A DNA stretch of 64,000 bases from Planococcus liqunii (GTDB lineage: Bacteria > Bacillota > Bacilli > Bacillales_A > Planococcaceae). The notes beneath the pieces were generated by a model. That model searched no databases, was not told the origin of the DNA, and saw only the letters and a program-made list of their open reading frames with translations. Positions 17,019 through 26,737 of this stretch are shown here, piece after piece. Within the stretch, counting starts at the first letter, position 1, and each line of letters starts with the position of its first letter. A program made the position numbers and the translations under genes. The DNA lies in assembly GCF_030413595.1 (NCBI RefSeq), contig NZ_CP129238.1, forward strand, positions 1,364,001 through 1,428,000. Direction: 5' to 3'.

Positions 17019-18737
17019 ATGAAAGTGGAATTAATTCCAGCAACACAAGGGGAGCATCATCTACATAATTATGAAGAAATTGCAGCAGCCTTCGATTGGG
17101 CTGAAGTGGAAAAGGAATTCAGTTGGTATGAGACTGGCAAAGTGAATATGGCTCATGAAGCCATTGACCGCCATGCTGAATCTGACCGCAAAAACAAAGT
17201 AGCTCTTTATTACAAAGATCAGAACCGCCACGAGTCTTATACGTTTTATGAAATGAAACGTATGACCAACCGGGCTGCTAATTTATTGAAAGCGCATTCG
17301 GAACTGGAAAAAGGGGATCGCATGTTTATCTTTATGCCGCGTTCACCTGAGCTGTATTTTGCCATGTTCGGTGCGTTAAAAATGGGCCTAATTGTCGGAC
17401 CATTGTTTGAAGCCTTTATGGAAGGCGCAATCTATGACCGTTTGGACGACAGCGATGCCAAGGCAATCATTACGACGCCGGAACTGTTGCCGCGGGTCCC
17501 GTATGACCGCTTGCCAAACTTAAAGACTATTTTCTTAGTCGGTGAGAATATTGAAGAAGATGGAAAGACTGTCGATTTCATGAAGCATATAAACGGTTCT
17601 TCTGACCAATTCGATATTGAATGGCTCGATAAAGAAGATGGGCTAGTTCTGCATTATACTTCCGGTTCTACCGGCAAGCCAAAAGGCGTTCTTCATGCAC
17701 AATATGCCATGGTGCAGCAATATCAGACAGCCAAATGGGTGCTCGACCTTCAGGAGCAGGACATCTATTGGTGCACAGCTGACCCGGGTTGGGTGACTGG
17801 AACGGCTTACGGCGTATTCGCTCCTTGGCTGACTGGAACCACAACGGTCATTTTAGGCGGGCGCTTTTCTCCGGAAGGCTGGTATAAAGCCATTGAAGAT
17901 TTTGGCGTTACAGTCTGGTACAGTGCGCCGACCGCTTTCCGTATGCTGATGGGAGCAGGGGACGCGTTAGTGAAAGAGTTTGATTTATCGACGCTGCGCC
18001 ATGTTTTGTCTGTCGGAGAACCATTGAACCCTGAAGTTGTGCGCTGGGGCGTCCAAGTATTCGACAAACGGATCCATGATACGTGGTGGATGACAGAAAC
18101 AGGAGCCCAGACTATCTGCAACTATCCTTCAATGGCGATTAAGCCAGGATCGATGGGGAAACCGGTTCCTGGCATCAAAGTGGCTATCGTGGATGATCAA
18201 GGCAAAGAACTGCCGCCAAACCAGATGGGGAACTTGGCCATTGAAAAAGGCTGGCCTTCAATGATGCGCCAGATTTGGAACAATCCGTCTAAGTATGAAT
18301 CGTATTTCTTGAACGACCAATGGTATGTTTCCGGAGATTCGGCATACATGGATGAAGAAGGCTATTTCTGGTTCCAGGGCCGAGTTGATGATGTAATTAT
18401 GACTTCGGGTGAACGCGTAGGCCCATTTGAAGTGGAAAGCAAGCTGCTTGAGCACCCGGCAGTTGCAGAAGCAGGGGTCATTGGGAAACCGGATCCGGTC
18501 CGCGGAGAAATCATTAAAGCGTTTGTCGCTTTAAACGAAGGCTACAAACCATCGGATGAATTGACTCAAGACATCCAGCAATTTGTGAAAAAGGGCTTAG
18601 CTGCACACGCTGCTCCAAAGGAAATCGAGTTCAAAGACAAGCTTCCGAAAACGCGAAGCGGTAAAATCATGCGCCGGGTTCTAAAAGCCTGGGAATTGGA
18701 TTTGCCAACAGGCGATTTGTCTACAATGGAAGATTAA
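17019..18737 (+). CDS. acsA: Acetyl-CoA synthetase AcsA
   Basis: A 572-residue AMP-forming acetate–CoA ligase: acetate, ATP and CoA give acetyl-CoA, AMP and PPi. The adenylate loop YTSGSTGKPKG starts at 213; WWMTETGAQ, GDSAYMDEEGYFWFQGRVDD and the C-terminal TRSGKIMRR are present. The catalytic lysine is K549, the same number as in B. subtilis AcsA and the target of AcuA/AcuC. ATG 17019 is preferred over the longer reading because GAAAGGG lies 9–10 bases upstream and gives the family N-terminus. A strong terminator follows. Confidence 0.95.
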   Translation: MKVELIPATQGEHHLHNYEEIAAAFDWAEVEKEFSWYETGKVNMAHEAIDRHAESDRKNKVALYYKDQNRHESYTFYEMKRMTNRAANLLKAHSELEKGDRMFIFMPRSPELYFAMFGALKMGLIVGPLFEAFMEGAIYDRLDDSDAKAIITTPELLPRVPYDRLPNLKTIFLVGENIEEDGKTVDFMKHINGSSDQFDIEWLDKEDGLVLHYTSGSTGKPKGVLHAQYAMVQQYQTAKWVLDLQEQDIYWCTADPGWVTGTAYGVFAPWLTGTTTVILGGRFSPEGWYKAIEDFGVTVWYSAPTAFRMLMGAGDALVKEFDLSTLRHVLSVGEPLNPEVVRWGVQVFDKRIHDTWWMTETGAQTICNYPSMAIKPGSMGKPVPGIKVAIVDDQGKELPPNQMGNLAIEKGWPSMMRQIWNNPSKYESYFLNDQWYVSGDSAYMDEEGYFWFQGRVDDVIMTSGERVGPFEVESKLLEHPAVAEAGVIGKPDPVRGEIIKAFVALNEGYKPSDELTQDIQQFVKKGLAAHAAPKEIEFKDKLPKTRSGKIMRRVLKAWELDLPTGDLSTMED

Positions 18738-18746
18738 GAAACCGAA

Positions 18747-18785
18747 AAAACCCCCAGCTGATTTTTCAGCTGGGGGTTCTTTTGG
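18747..18785. terminator. Bidirectional terminator between acsA and the PBP gene
   Basis: A perfect stem of AACCCCCAGCTGA with TCAGCTGGGGGTT, with A and T tracts on either side. It ends acsA (+) and the penicillin-binding protein gene (−). Confidence 0.93.
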
Positions 18786-18795
18786 TGTTTTCGCC

Positions 18796-21771
18796 TTATG
18801 GGTCAGTAGGTTCTTCTGGTTCAGCAGGTTCATCAGCAGGTTCTTCAGGTTCAGCAGGTTCATCCGGCGTTTCAGCAGGTTCTTCAGGTTCTTCAGGTTC
18901 TTCTGGCTCTGCTGGTTCATCCGGTGTTTCTTCGGTTGGTTCTTCTGGTTCATCTGCCGGTGGAGCAGCCGGTTCATCCTTTTTCTCTTCCTCTTTTGGC
19001 GCTGGTTTCGGTTTTGGTGCTGCGACACTCACCGTGTTAGAAGCAGAAGACTGCTTGCCGGTGATATCGACAGCTACTACATAATAGCTGCCAGCCCCCG
19101 AAACTTTAAAGGAATTGCCGCGTGATTCAGAGATGGAAGCTAAAGAGCTGCCGCCGCTGCGGTATACCCGGTATCCCACAATATCATTGGAAGGGGAGTC
19201 GCTCCAAGTGATGGTTGTTCCGCTAATGCTGGCGCTGACACTTGATGGTGCAACGCCATCATGTTTCAATGTAGCGCCCGAAACGACTTTAGAGAATCTG
19301 GAGTTTCCAGGGAATAACTTGCCGGCATCTCCGCCGAATGGTGCAAGCATGCGGTCAATATATGCTTTTGACACTCCAGCGCCGCCGCTTGTAACAAACT
19401 CTCTTGGCGTGCTGTCCAGAGCCAAGTAACGGCTGCCGTTGACGGTTGTATAAGATCCGGAAGTCAAACTGTCATCCGCTTTTTTCGGGGTCATGACATT
19501 TTCGTTGAACAAGTCAGATGCGACTAGGCCAGCTGATGAACAGCCGCCGCCTGGTGCAAGGCCTGAAATGCTGCAGAACGAACGAGTGACGACGCCTTTT
19601 GGTGCTTTGAATGTTTCTTTAGCTCCGACTACATCCGGAGCCGTTTGATAAGTTGTATTCATTAAGCTCGCCCACAATTGGTTAACACGGACGGAAGGCT
19701 GTAAATTGGTATTTCGGAAATTATCAAGAGAGTATTTTTCTCTGTCATAGCCAAGCCAAACACCCATCGTGACATTCGGGTTATACCCAACCAGCCAAAC
19801 ATCTCTTGTTTCTTGAGTTGTACCGGTCTTGCCGGCAAAGTCAGCATTAAAGTCCAGCAATCCATTTGCACGGTTGGCGGTACCGCGATCCGTGTCAAAT
19901 ACATCACGCAGCATATCCGTTAAGATGTACGCTGTCTGAGGCGTGTAAATTTCTTTTTCCTCGGCTTTATGTTCAAAAACTACATTGCCATCCGCGTCTT
20001 CAATGCGTTCGATCATGAACGGATCCACTTTTTTGCCGCCATTGGCGACAGTAGCGTAACCGCTTGTCAATTCTTCTACAGAACCTTCAATCCCTCCGCC
20101 TAGAGCAGCGGAAGCATTGTAGTTTTCATTTTCAACGACTGTAGAGAAACCGGCATTGATCAAGTAATTGATCGGCATTTGTTCTCTAATTTGGCCATAT
20201 AGGCGGAGGGCAGGCAAGTTTTGGGACTGTGCCAGTGCATCGCGCGCCGGCATGATGCCTTGCTCGCTCGTCGGAACAAAGTTGGCAGGCGTCCAAGCCT
20301 TGCCGTTGTCATTTAAAGTGAATTTTACATCGACTACGGGGCTGCCCGCGCCGATTGCGCCAAATTCAAGTGCTGGCCCGTATACAAGCAAAGGCTTTAC
20401 GGTAGAGCCGATGGAACGGTAAGCTTGCGTCGCGTGGTTCAATTTCTCCACAGCGTGGTCACGGCCGCCGATAAAGCTTAAGATCCGGCCGGTTTTGTTT
20501 TCAATCATCATACTGCCGACCTGGACCGGAAGCTCTTTCATGACGGCTTCGCCTTCTTCATTGGTCGACTCAACCGTTAAAGTCGTGCCGTAGCCTTTGT
20601 AAGCATTTTTCGCTTTTTCATGGGCATCGTACAAATCTTTGTTGATGGTCGAGTGAATGCGGTAGCCGTTTGAGCGGACTGCCCGGTCAGCTAAAATTGC
20701 ATATTCCTCGTAAATTTTGTTGTTTTCTTCCAGGGTCTTTGGATCAACGCCATCTTGCTCGGCAAGCACGTCCATAATGATGCGTGATGCCCGTTTTTCA
20801 AGTTCGACGGTGATATACGGATATTTCTCATATGAACGCTGTTCATCTTTGCGGAAATCTTTCACGATATCATAGGCAACCGCCTGATTGTATTCTTCTT
20901 CCGTGATATAGCCGGTTTCTTTCATGCGGAACAATACTGTTTTCATCCGGTCAATGCCAGGCTGTAAACCTTCCGCATTTTTTAACTCACCGCCTGAAGA
21001 ATAAGGGGTATAGCGGAAAGGAGCTTTTGGAATTCCGGCGATAAATGCTGACTGCGGCAAACTCAATTCGCTCGCCGATTTATCAAACAGTCCGTTCGCA
21101 GCAGTTTCAATGCCGGCAATGTTGGCGCCGGAAGAATTTCTGCCGTAAGGGATGATGTTCAGATAAGCTTCCATGATCTCATTTTTAGACATGAATTTCT
21201 CAAGACGCATGGCAAGCAGAATTTCTTTTGCTTTCCGTTCATAGGATACTTCGTTCGTCAAAATCTGGTTTTTAATCAGCTGCTGGGTCAGCGTAGATCC
21301 CCCGGTCTGGCTATCGGAATTGGATACATCCTGGAACAATCCGCGAAGGATCGCTTTTGGCACAATGCCTTCATGTTCCAAAAAGTACTCGTCTTCGGTA
21401 GCGAGAACTGCATCAATCGCTGTTTTTGCAACTTTGTCCAATTGGGTTTCTTTGCGTTCCAAATCAGTCTGGATTTTTCCGATATAGACGTCATTATCGA
21501 AAAACATCTCGGACGTTTCTTCGTAGCTGTAAATTTCTCCGCGCATTTCATCAGGGGTCCGAAGTTTTTCTTCGTCCACTAAAGAAGCAAAATAACCGGC
21601 TCCGACAGAAGCGGCAAATACACCGCCCGCGACTAGTATAATCGCCAGCAGAATGGCCAAGTTCCAAAAGACGCTTGTCGTGATGCTTAGCCGTTTATAC
21701 CACTTTGCGGAGGTCCATCTATTTAAAGTTTCTTCAGTTTTCCTGAGAACATTTTTCACCTTATCTTGCAC
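18796..21771 (-). CDS. Class A penicillin-binding protein with fibronectin III domain and acidic Pro/Glu tail
   Basis: A 991-residue bifunctional cell-wall polymerase. One membrane helix lies near residues 30–60. The glycosyltransferase domain begins with ATEDEYFLEHEG (catalytic Glu near 126) and contains GGSTLTQQL. The transpeptidase domain has the acylation Ser in STVKP (S456), SQN (516–518) and KTGT (648–651). A fibronectin type III domain follows at about 830–910, then a ~75-residue Pro/Glu/Ala/Asp tail. GTG 21771 is chosen because AGGAGG lies nine bases upstream; ATG 21780 abuts it. It is read divergently from tyrS. Confidence 0.92.
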   Translation of the reverse strand: MQDKVKNVLRKTEETLNRWTSAKWYKRLSITTSVFWNLAILLAIILVAGGVFAASVGAGYFASLVDEEKLRTPDEMRGEIYSYEETSEMFFDNDVYIGKIQTDLERKETQLDKVAKTAIDAVLATEDEYFLEHEGIVPKAILRGLFQDVSNSDSQTGGSTLTQQLIKNQILTNEVSYERKAKEILLAMRLEKFMSKNEIMEAYLNIIPYGRNSSGANIAGIETAANGLFDKSASELSLPQSAFIAGIPKAPFRYTPYSSGGELKNAEGLQPGIDRMKTVLFRMKETGYITEEEYNQAVAYDIVKDFRKDEQRSYEKYPYITVELEKRASRIIMDVLAEQDGVDPKTLEENNKIYEEYAILADRAVRSNGYRIHSTINKDLYDAHEKAKNAYKGYGTTLTVESTNEEGEAVMKELPVQVGSMMIENKTGRILSFIGGRDHAVEKLNHATQAYRSIGSTVKPLLVYGPALEFGAIGAGSPVVDVKFTLNDNGKAWTPANFVPTSEQGIMPARDALAQSQNLPALRLYGQIREQMPINYLINAGFSTVVENENYNASAALGGGIEGSVEELTSGYATVANGGKKVDPFMIERIEDADGNVVFEHKAEEKEIYTPQTAYILTDMLRDVFDTDRGTANRANGLLDFNADFAGKTGTTQETRDVWLVGYNPNVTMGVWLGYDREKYSLDNFRNTNLQPSVRVNQLWASLMNTTYQTAPDVVGAKETFKAPKGVVTRSFCSISGLAPGGGCSSAGLVASDLFNENVMTPKKADDSLTSGSYTTVNGSRYLALDSTPREFVTSGGAGVSKAYIDRMLAPFGGDAGKLFPGNSRFSKVVSGATLKHDGVAPSSVSASISGTTITWSDSPSNDIVGYRVYRSGGSSLASISESRGNSFKVSGAGSYYVVAVDITGKQSSASNTVSVAAPKPKPAPKEEEKKDEPAAPPADEPEEPTEETPDEPAEPEEPEEPEEPAETPDEPAEPEEPADEPAEPEEPTDP

Positions 21772-21798
21772 TGTAATCATCCTCCTAAATCTGGCTTT

Positions 21799-21807
21799 AT
21801 TATAGCA
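21799..21807 (-). promoter_or_regulatory. Extended -10 promoter of the PBP gene
   Basis: On the minus strand TGCTATAAT gives an extended -10 about 28 bases before the GTG start. No good -35 is seen. Confidence 0.55.
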
Positions 21808-21833
21808 TATTCTGTGAATTGCAACGAAAAAGA

Positions 21834-21861
21834 TTGACAATATGCCAGATTGAAGTAAACT
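21834..21861 (+). promoter_or_regulatory. Promoter of the tyrS leader
   Basis: TTGACA (perfect -35), 16-base spacer, TAAACT (-10). It lies just upstream of the T-box leader and divergent from the PBP promoter. Confidence 0.65.
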
Positions 21862-21884
21862 AACTAATATATTTTCATATTCAA

Positions 21885-22092
21885 ACGAAGAAGAGTCCGA
21901 AGTAGGGCGTGCGAACTTTGTCCAGAGAGCCGGTGGAAGGTGTGAACCGGTCAAAACGCAGCGGCTGAATTACAGGCTTGGAGTTTACGGAAGTGCCCCG
22001 TACGGCACATGAAGTCGGGAGATTTAAGTCTCCAAGCTGGGTGGTACCGCGCAAAAGCGTCCCTGCATGAAATTCATGCAGGGGCTTTTTTA
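21885..22092 (+). ncRNA. T-box leader of tyrS (tyrosine specifier)
   Basis: A T-box riboswitch that reads uncharged tRNA-Tyr and turns on tyrS by antitermination. The stem I specifier is TAC at 21971–21973 in the context TGAATTACAGG. The T-box sequence GGGTGGTACCGCG is at 22040–22052. The terminator pairs CCCTGCATGAA with TTCATGCAGGGG (22061–22084) and ends in a T-run. The intergenic stretch 21772–22114 is fully explained by this leader and two promoters. Confidence 0.95.
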
Positions 22093-22102
22093 TTTTCATT
22101 GA

Positions 22103-23380
<1,278 letters not shown>

Positions 23381-23395
23381 ATAGAAGAAATGACT

Positions 23396-23428
23396 AAAGC
23401 AGCCGGGATATTTCCTGGCTGCTTTTCA
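23396..23428. terminator. Bidirectional terminator after tyrS
   Basis: AAAGCAGCC-GGGA pairs with TCCTGGCTGCTTT. It lies between tyrS and the convergent small gene that ends at 23426. Confidence 0.85.
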
Positions 23429-23665
23429 TTTTACTTCTATTGAAAAGGCGGAATTGCCGCTGCCTTGTTCCCAAACACTTGCATACGCCATGTCGACGCA
23501 TTGAGCGTTCCAGTTGCTTTCCCAGCAGTAAGAACCTGGCGTTATTGAGACTATCCTGCCCTCAGCTTTAACGGAAGGTACTGGAGGAGAAGCGATATAG
23601 TTGTAGGCTATGAACAATAAAACTACAGACAACAGAATCGCAAAATTCCTGATCAGAAAAATCAC
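23426..23665 (-). CDS. Small exported or membrane-anchored protein of unknown function
   Basis: A 79-residue protein. Residues about 5–24 (FAILLSVVLLFIAYNYIA) are hydrophobic, so it is exported or anchored. The outer part holds two cysteines in GSYCW and NAQC, enough for one disulfide. I recall a GSYCW motif in other secreted Bacillus proteins of unknown function, at low certainty. The start is unclear: GTG 23665 opens the frame but touches the GGAGGA site, and no better codon follows soon after. Function unknown. Confidence 0.55.
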   Translation of the reverse strand: MIFLIRNFAILLSVVLLFIAYNYIASPPVPSVKAEGRIVSITPGSYCWESNWNAQCVDMAYASVWEQGSGNSAFSIEVK

Positions 23666-23750
23666 TCCTCCATTTTTAGCAATAGACGAAAAGTGTTAAA
23701 GAAAAGTTACAGGAACTTAATGCCGCAGCAATATGAAGAAAACGTTTCAT

Positions 23751-23775
23751 GTTTAAGGGCAGGGCAGAAGGGTAT
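23751..23775 (+). promoter_or_regulatory. Perfect-match SigB promoter
   Basis: GTTTAA (23751–23756), 13-base spacer, GGGTAT (23770–23775): every base of both SigB elements matches. The start codon of the YflT-domain gene is 51 bases downstream. A GAAAACGTTTC palindrome lies just before the -35. Confidence 0.9.
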
Positions 23776-23825
23776 TTTGAAATTGTAGCATTTCCATTGC
23801 TCTAAAACTGAGGAGGCGTTTAAGA

Positions 23826-24713
23826 ATGTCAAAAGTAATTGGTTCTTACCATTCTGAGAATGAAGCAATCGATGCAATTGAAGACCTTAAAAGACAAGGA
23901 TATCGTTCAGAGGATATCTCGGTTCTCAGCAAAGACAAAGAGGAAATACGTAATGTAACGGAAGAAACCGGAACGCATGCCGGAGAAGGCGCCGCTGCCG
24001 GTGCTGTGACAGGAGGGGCTCTTGGCGGATTGGGCGGTGTGCTTGCCGGCATCGGAGCGCTTGCCATTCCAGGAATTGGACCGATTGTAGCTGCCGGACC
24101 GATTGTGGCCGGGCTCACGGGAGCTGCAGCAGGTGCTGGAGTCGGTGGACTCGCCGGTGCTTTAATCGGTATGGGAATTCCGGAAGAAGAAGCTCAGGAA
24201 TATGAAACACAATTTAAAGAAGGCCGTATTCTAGTATTGGTGGATGACAGCAATAGCGCCATTCCGGACCACAATGACCGCGACAGCTTCATCAGCGGAC
24301 AGGAATCACGTCCGGGAGTAGTGCGGGAAACTTATACAACGGACCGGACAAATTCGGGAATTACGAGAGGTTCGGATTCCATTGACCGCAATTCGAGCCT
24401 TGGCGATAACCGCAATTCCTTCGAGTCATCAAGCGGCAGAGATGCGGATATCGGTTCAACAAAGGACGCATATATCAGCAGCAGCAATGCCGATGCCGGC
24501 ACTACCAGCGAAACCTATATCAGTGAGCGCGACGCGCAAGACGGGCTGATCCGCGACAGTTCGGCGCTTAACCATAACCAGGACCCGCTTATTGGCGATG
24601 AACGCAGTTCCACTATCAGGGGCGACCGCAACTCAACTTTGGGCAGTGACAGCGATGCCGGATTAGATGACGATCTGGGCCGTCCGAATAAAAGAGGGCA
24701 AGCGGGGCTGTAA
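23826..24713 (+). CDS. YflT-domain (general stress protein 17M-like) protein with long repetitive tail
   Basis: A 295-residue protein. Residues 1–60 form a YflT domain (VIGSYHSENEAIDAIEDLKRQGY), as in the SigB-controlled protein 17M. Residues about 50–120 are a Gly/Ala-rich hydrophobic stretch, probably a hairpin of membrane helices. The last ~155 residues are Ser/Asp/Arg/Asn-rich with degenerate units such as DRNSSLGDNRNS and RGDRNSTLGSD. This is longer than simple YflT proteins. The perfect SigB promoter upstream supports a stress role; mechanism unknown. A strong terminator follows. Confidence 0.8.
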   Translation: MSKVIGSYHSENEAIDAIEDLKRQGYRSEDISVLSKDKEEIRNVTEETGTHAGEGAAAGAVTGGALGGLGGVLAGIGALAIPGIGPIVAAGPIVAGLTGAAAGAGVGGLAGALIGMGIPEEEAQEYETQFKEGRILVLVDDSNSAIPDHNDRDSFISGQESRPGVVRETYTTDRTNSGITRGSDSIDRNSSLGDNRNSFESSSGRDADIGSTKDAYISSSNADAGTTSETYISERDAQDGLIRDSSALNHNQDPLIGDERSSTIRGDRNSTLGSDSDAGLDDDLGRPNKRGQAGL

Positions 24714-24726
24714 TTTGTTTAAAGGC

Positions 24727-24763
24727 AAAAGGCGAACCCGTATTTCAGGGTTCGCCTTTTTAT
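24727..24763. terminator. Bidirectional terminator after the YflT-domain gene
   Basis: AAAAGGCGAACCC pairs with GGGTTCGCCTTTT around GTATTTCA. The convergent gene on − ends at 24760. Confidence 0.92.
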
Positions 24764-25566
24764 ATTTGTTTTTCACGTATAAACCGCGGCAACTCCATAT
24801 CGCCGTATAATTCAGGGTGGATCAGTTTACCCAAACGGATAGCTCCTTCGATAAGGCGGGGAGAAGGGCGGCAATACAGTTCTTCCTCCATGATGTGAAT
24901 GTGGTTATAAGCTTTCATTTCATTCCAGCCGGGCCGTTTTCGGACCAGTTCAGGCTTCACTTTTGAAGTCATGATGCCGACCCAGGCAAGCAGGATATAG
25001 TCAGGGTCACGCTGCCGTACATCTTCCCAGTCTGTCTGGAAATTAGCGGAAGCGACGTCATCAAATGCATTGCGTGCTCCTGTAATATCGCTGATTTCCG
25101 TCAGCCAGTTTACGTTGCCGGGAGTAAAAACGGGCTTTGGCCACCATTCCCAGTAAAGTGACGGGCGGCTCTCTGCTAATGATGAACGGTTCTTGATGTC
25201 TTCGATGACTGCCAAAAATTCCGTATGTACCGGGTGCGCATCGATGCCGCAGGCTTGTCCAACAGCCAATAAATCCTGACCGATTTCTTCAAGTGTTTGT
25301 GGATTTAACACCAAATGCGGGATTTTTCTGCGGACCAGCTCTTCTACGTTTTTCTCCATTCCGGGTACGCTGAGTGACGCAAGAACCAAGTCCGGCTTTA
25401 ATGCTTCCAGTTCATCCATCCGAATCGCTAAATCAGGGCCGAGCCTCGGCAAGGCAGTGACTTGGCCGGGCCAGTCAGAATAATCATCGATGCCGACCAG
25501 TAAATTTTCTGCATCTAAAAAAGCCAGCAGTTCGGTATTGCTGGGGCATATTGAAATGATTCTCAT
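24760..25566 (-). CDS. Cytosolic BtuF-like cobalamin-binding protein
   Basis: A 268-residue protein with the helical-backbone substrate-binding fold of BtuF/FhuD (periplasmic-binding class III): ICPSNTELLAFL at the start, LGPDLAIRMDELEALKPDLVL in the middle and DPDYILLAW late. It lacks a signal peptide or lipobox, so it acts inside the cell or through another route, unlike true importer subunits. Databases usually call these cobalamin-binding proteins; the ligand here is not shown by sequence. The nearby WEWWPKP motif is typical of this subgroup. No ABC transporter genes are adjacent. Confidence 0.7.
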   Translation of the reverse strand: MRIISICPSNTELLAFLDAENLLVGIDDYSDWPGQVTALPRLGPDLAIRMDELEALKPDLVLASLSVPGMEKNVEELVRRKIPHLVLNPQTLEEIGQDLLAVGQACGIDAHPVHTEFLAVIEDIKNRSSLAESRPSLYWEWWPKPVFTPGNVNWLTEISDITGARNAFDDVASANFQTDWEDVRQRDPDYILLAWVGIMTSKVKPELVRKRPGWNEMKAYNHIHIMEEELYCRPSPRLIEGAIRLGKLIHPELYGDMELPRFIREKQI

Positions 25567-25727
25567 AGTTGCACCTCCGTTTTTTTCAGTTTAGCACAAA
25601 GCGTTGGAGAACCAAACGGGCACAAGCTAAATCTTCAAATATGTTGAAATATAGTAAATTTTTCGAGCGAATGAATGCAAGCCAAAGGCCAATGTATTAT
25701 GATATTTAATAAGTAGTTGAGGGCAGG

Positions 25728-25770
25728 CTGCAACCGGCTTTAACAGGCAAAATAGCCGGGGAAGTTGCAG
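25728..25770 (+). other. Hairpin in the 5' leader of the rsbR paralogue
   Basis: CTGCAAC...CGGCT pairs with AGCCG...GTTGCAG (arms 25728–25739 and 25754–25770 with a GGGA bulge). No T-run follows and the ribosome site is about 13 bases downstream, so it may affect translation or mRNA stability. Confidence 0.5.
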
Positions 25771-25792
25771 GCTTGGGCAGGAGGAAGAGAAA

Positions 25793-26638
25793 ATGGTGGA
25801 AAATCAACAACTGTATGAATATCTGCGTGAACGTACATGGGAAATGACTGAACAATGGTATAGAACATTGGATAAGAACCAAAGAGGGATTTACAGTACA
25901 AAAAATCCCGAAGAAATAGAAAATCTTAAACGCCAGAATCATGATTTTCATGTGTTGTTCTGTTCGATGTTTTCCGAAGATCAGCAGGACTTTTCGCAGG
26001 AATTTCAAGATTGGATTAAGGAAATTGCTGCAGATGACGGGCATTTAAAAACACCGATCGTCGTGGTTATCGAGGAATTTTTCCGTACCCAGCAGCAATA
26101 TCTTAAAACGATTGCAGAATATGCTTCCCAGCATCATGAAGAAGTTACTTTTGATCAGTTGAGCAAATGGAATCTGGCCATCGTTGAAACCATCGGAAAA
26201 GTGATTCTTGAATTTACTGCGCAAAACACAAGAGTCGCCCAGGAGCGCTTGCAAACCCAGCAACAGATGATTGTGGAAATGAGTGCGCCTGTGATTCTGC
26301 TGACGAAAAGCTCCGGATTCTTGCCGCTGGTGGGAGAGATCACTTCACACCGGGCTCAAATCATTTTTGAAAAAACCTTGAAACAGTGCGCCAAGCATAA
26401 TCTGGAGCGGCTGGTCGTCGATTTATCCGGTGTGCCGATCATTGATACGATGGTCGCGCAGCAAGTATTCCAATTGATTACCGGTTTGAAAATCATCGGC
26501 GTCAAAACCGCTTTATCCGGCATCAGTCCGGTTATCGCACAAACGGCGGTGCATCTCGGCATCAAATTCACGGATATCGAAGTGTATAATTCACTTGCCC
26601 AGGCTTTGAAAGAGAACGGTGTCCAGCTTGTGCAATAG
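25793..26638 (+). CDS. RsbR-family stressosome protein (RsbRD-like)
   Basis: A 281-residue RsbR paralogue. Residues about 1–150 form the non-heme globin-like sensory domain, and 160–275 the STAS domain that packs with RsbS in the stressosome. The two sites that RsbT phosphorylates in RsbRA correspond here to S185 (GEITSHRA) and T219 (PIIDTMVA), so both acceptors are kept. The length and N-terminus resemble RsbRD (YqhA). It is not next to rsbS/rsbT and stands alone, as in other Bacilli. The ribosome site AGGAGGAAG precedes ATG 25793; a hairpin lies in the leader. Confidence 0.82.
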   Translation: MVENQQLYEYLRERTWEMTEQWYRTLDKNQRGIYSTKNPEEIENLKRQNHDFHVLFCSMFSEDQQDFSQEFQDWIKEIAADDGHLKTPIVVVIEEFFRTQQQYLKTIAEYASQHHEEVTFDQLSKWNLAIVETIGKVILEFTAQNTRVAQERLQTQQQMIVEMSAPVILLTKSSGFLPLVGEITSHRAQIIFEKTLKQCAKHNLERLVVDLSGVPIIDTMVAQQVFQLITGLKIIGVKTALSGISPVIAQTAVHLGIKFTDIEVYNSLAQALKENGVQLVQ

Positions 26639-26646
26639 CAGTCTTG

Positions 26647-26678
26647 AAAATCCTTTGCCGAATCGGCGAAGGATTTTT
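26647..26678 (+). terminator. Terminator after the rsbR paralogue
   Basis: AAAATCCTTTGCCG pairs with CGGCGAAGGATTTT around AAT, followed by T residues. Confidence 0.85.
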
Positions 26679-26688
26679 TACGGCATCG

Positions 26689-26726
26689 AAAAAGCCCCGA
26701 AACGGTTTTCCGTTTCGGGGCTTTTA
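26689..26726. terminator. Bidirectional terminator next to rpsD
   Basis: A perfect 16-base stem (AAAAGCCCCGAAACGG with its complement) around TTTT. On − it ends rpsD; on + it backs up the preceding terminator. Confidence 0.92.
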
Positions 26727-26737
26727 AAAGCAAAAGA

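Noticed and set aside
18782..19084. Ser/Gly-rich frame on + opposite the PBP tail
   Set aside because: It is the complement of the Pro/Glu repeat codons (GGTTCT units) and has no ribosome site.
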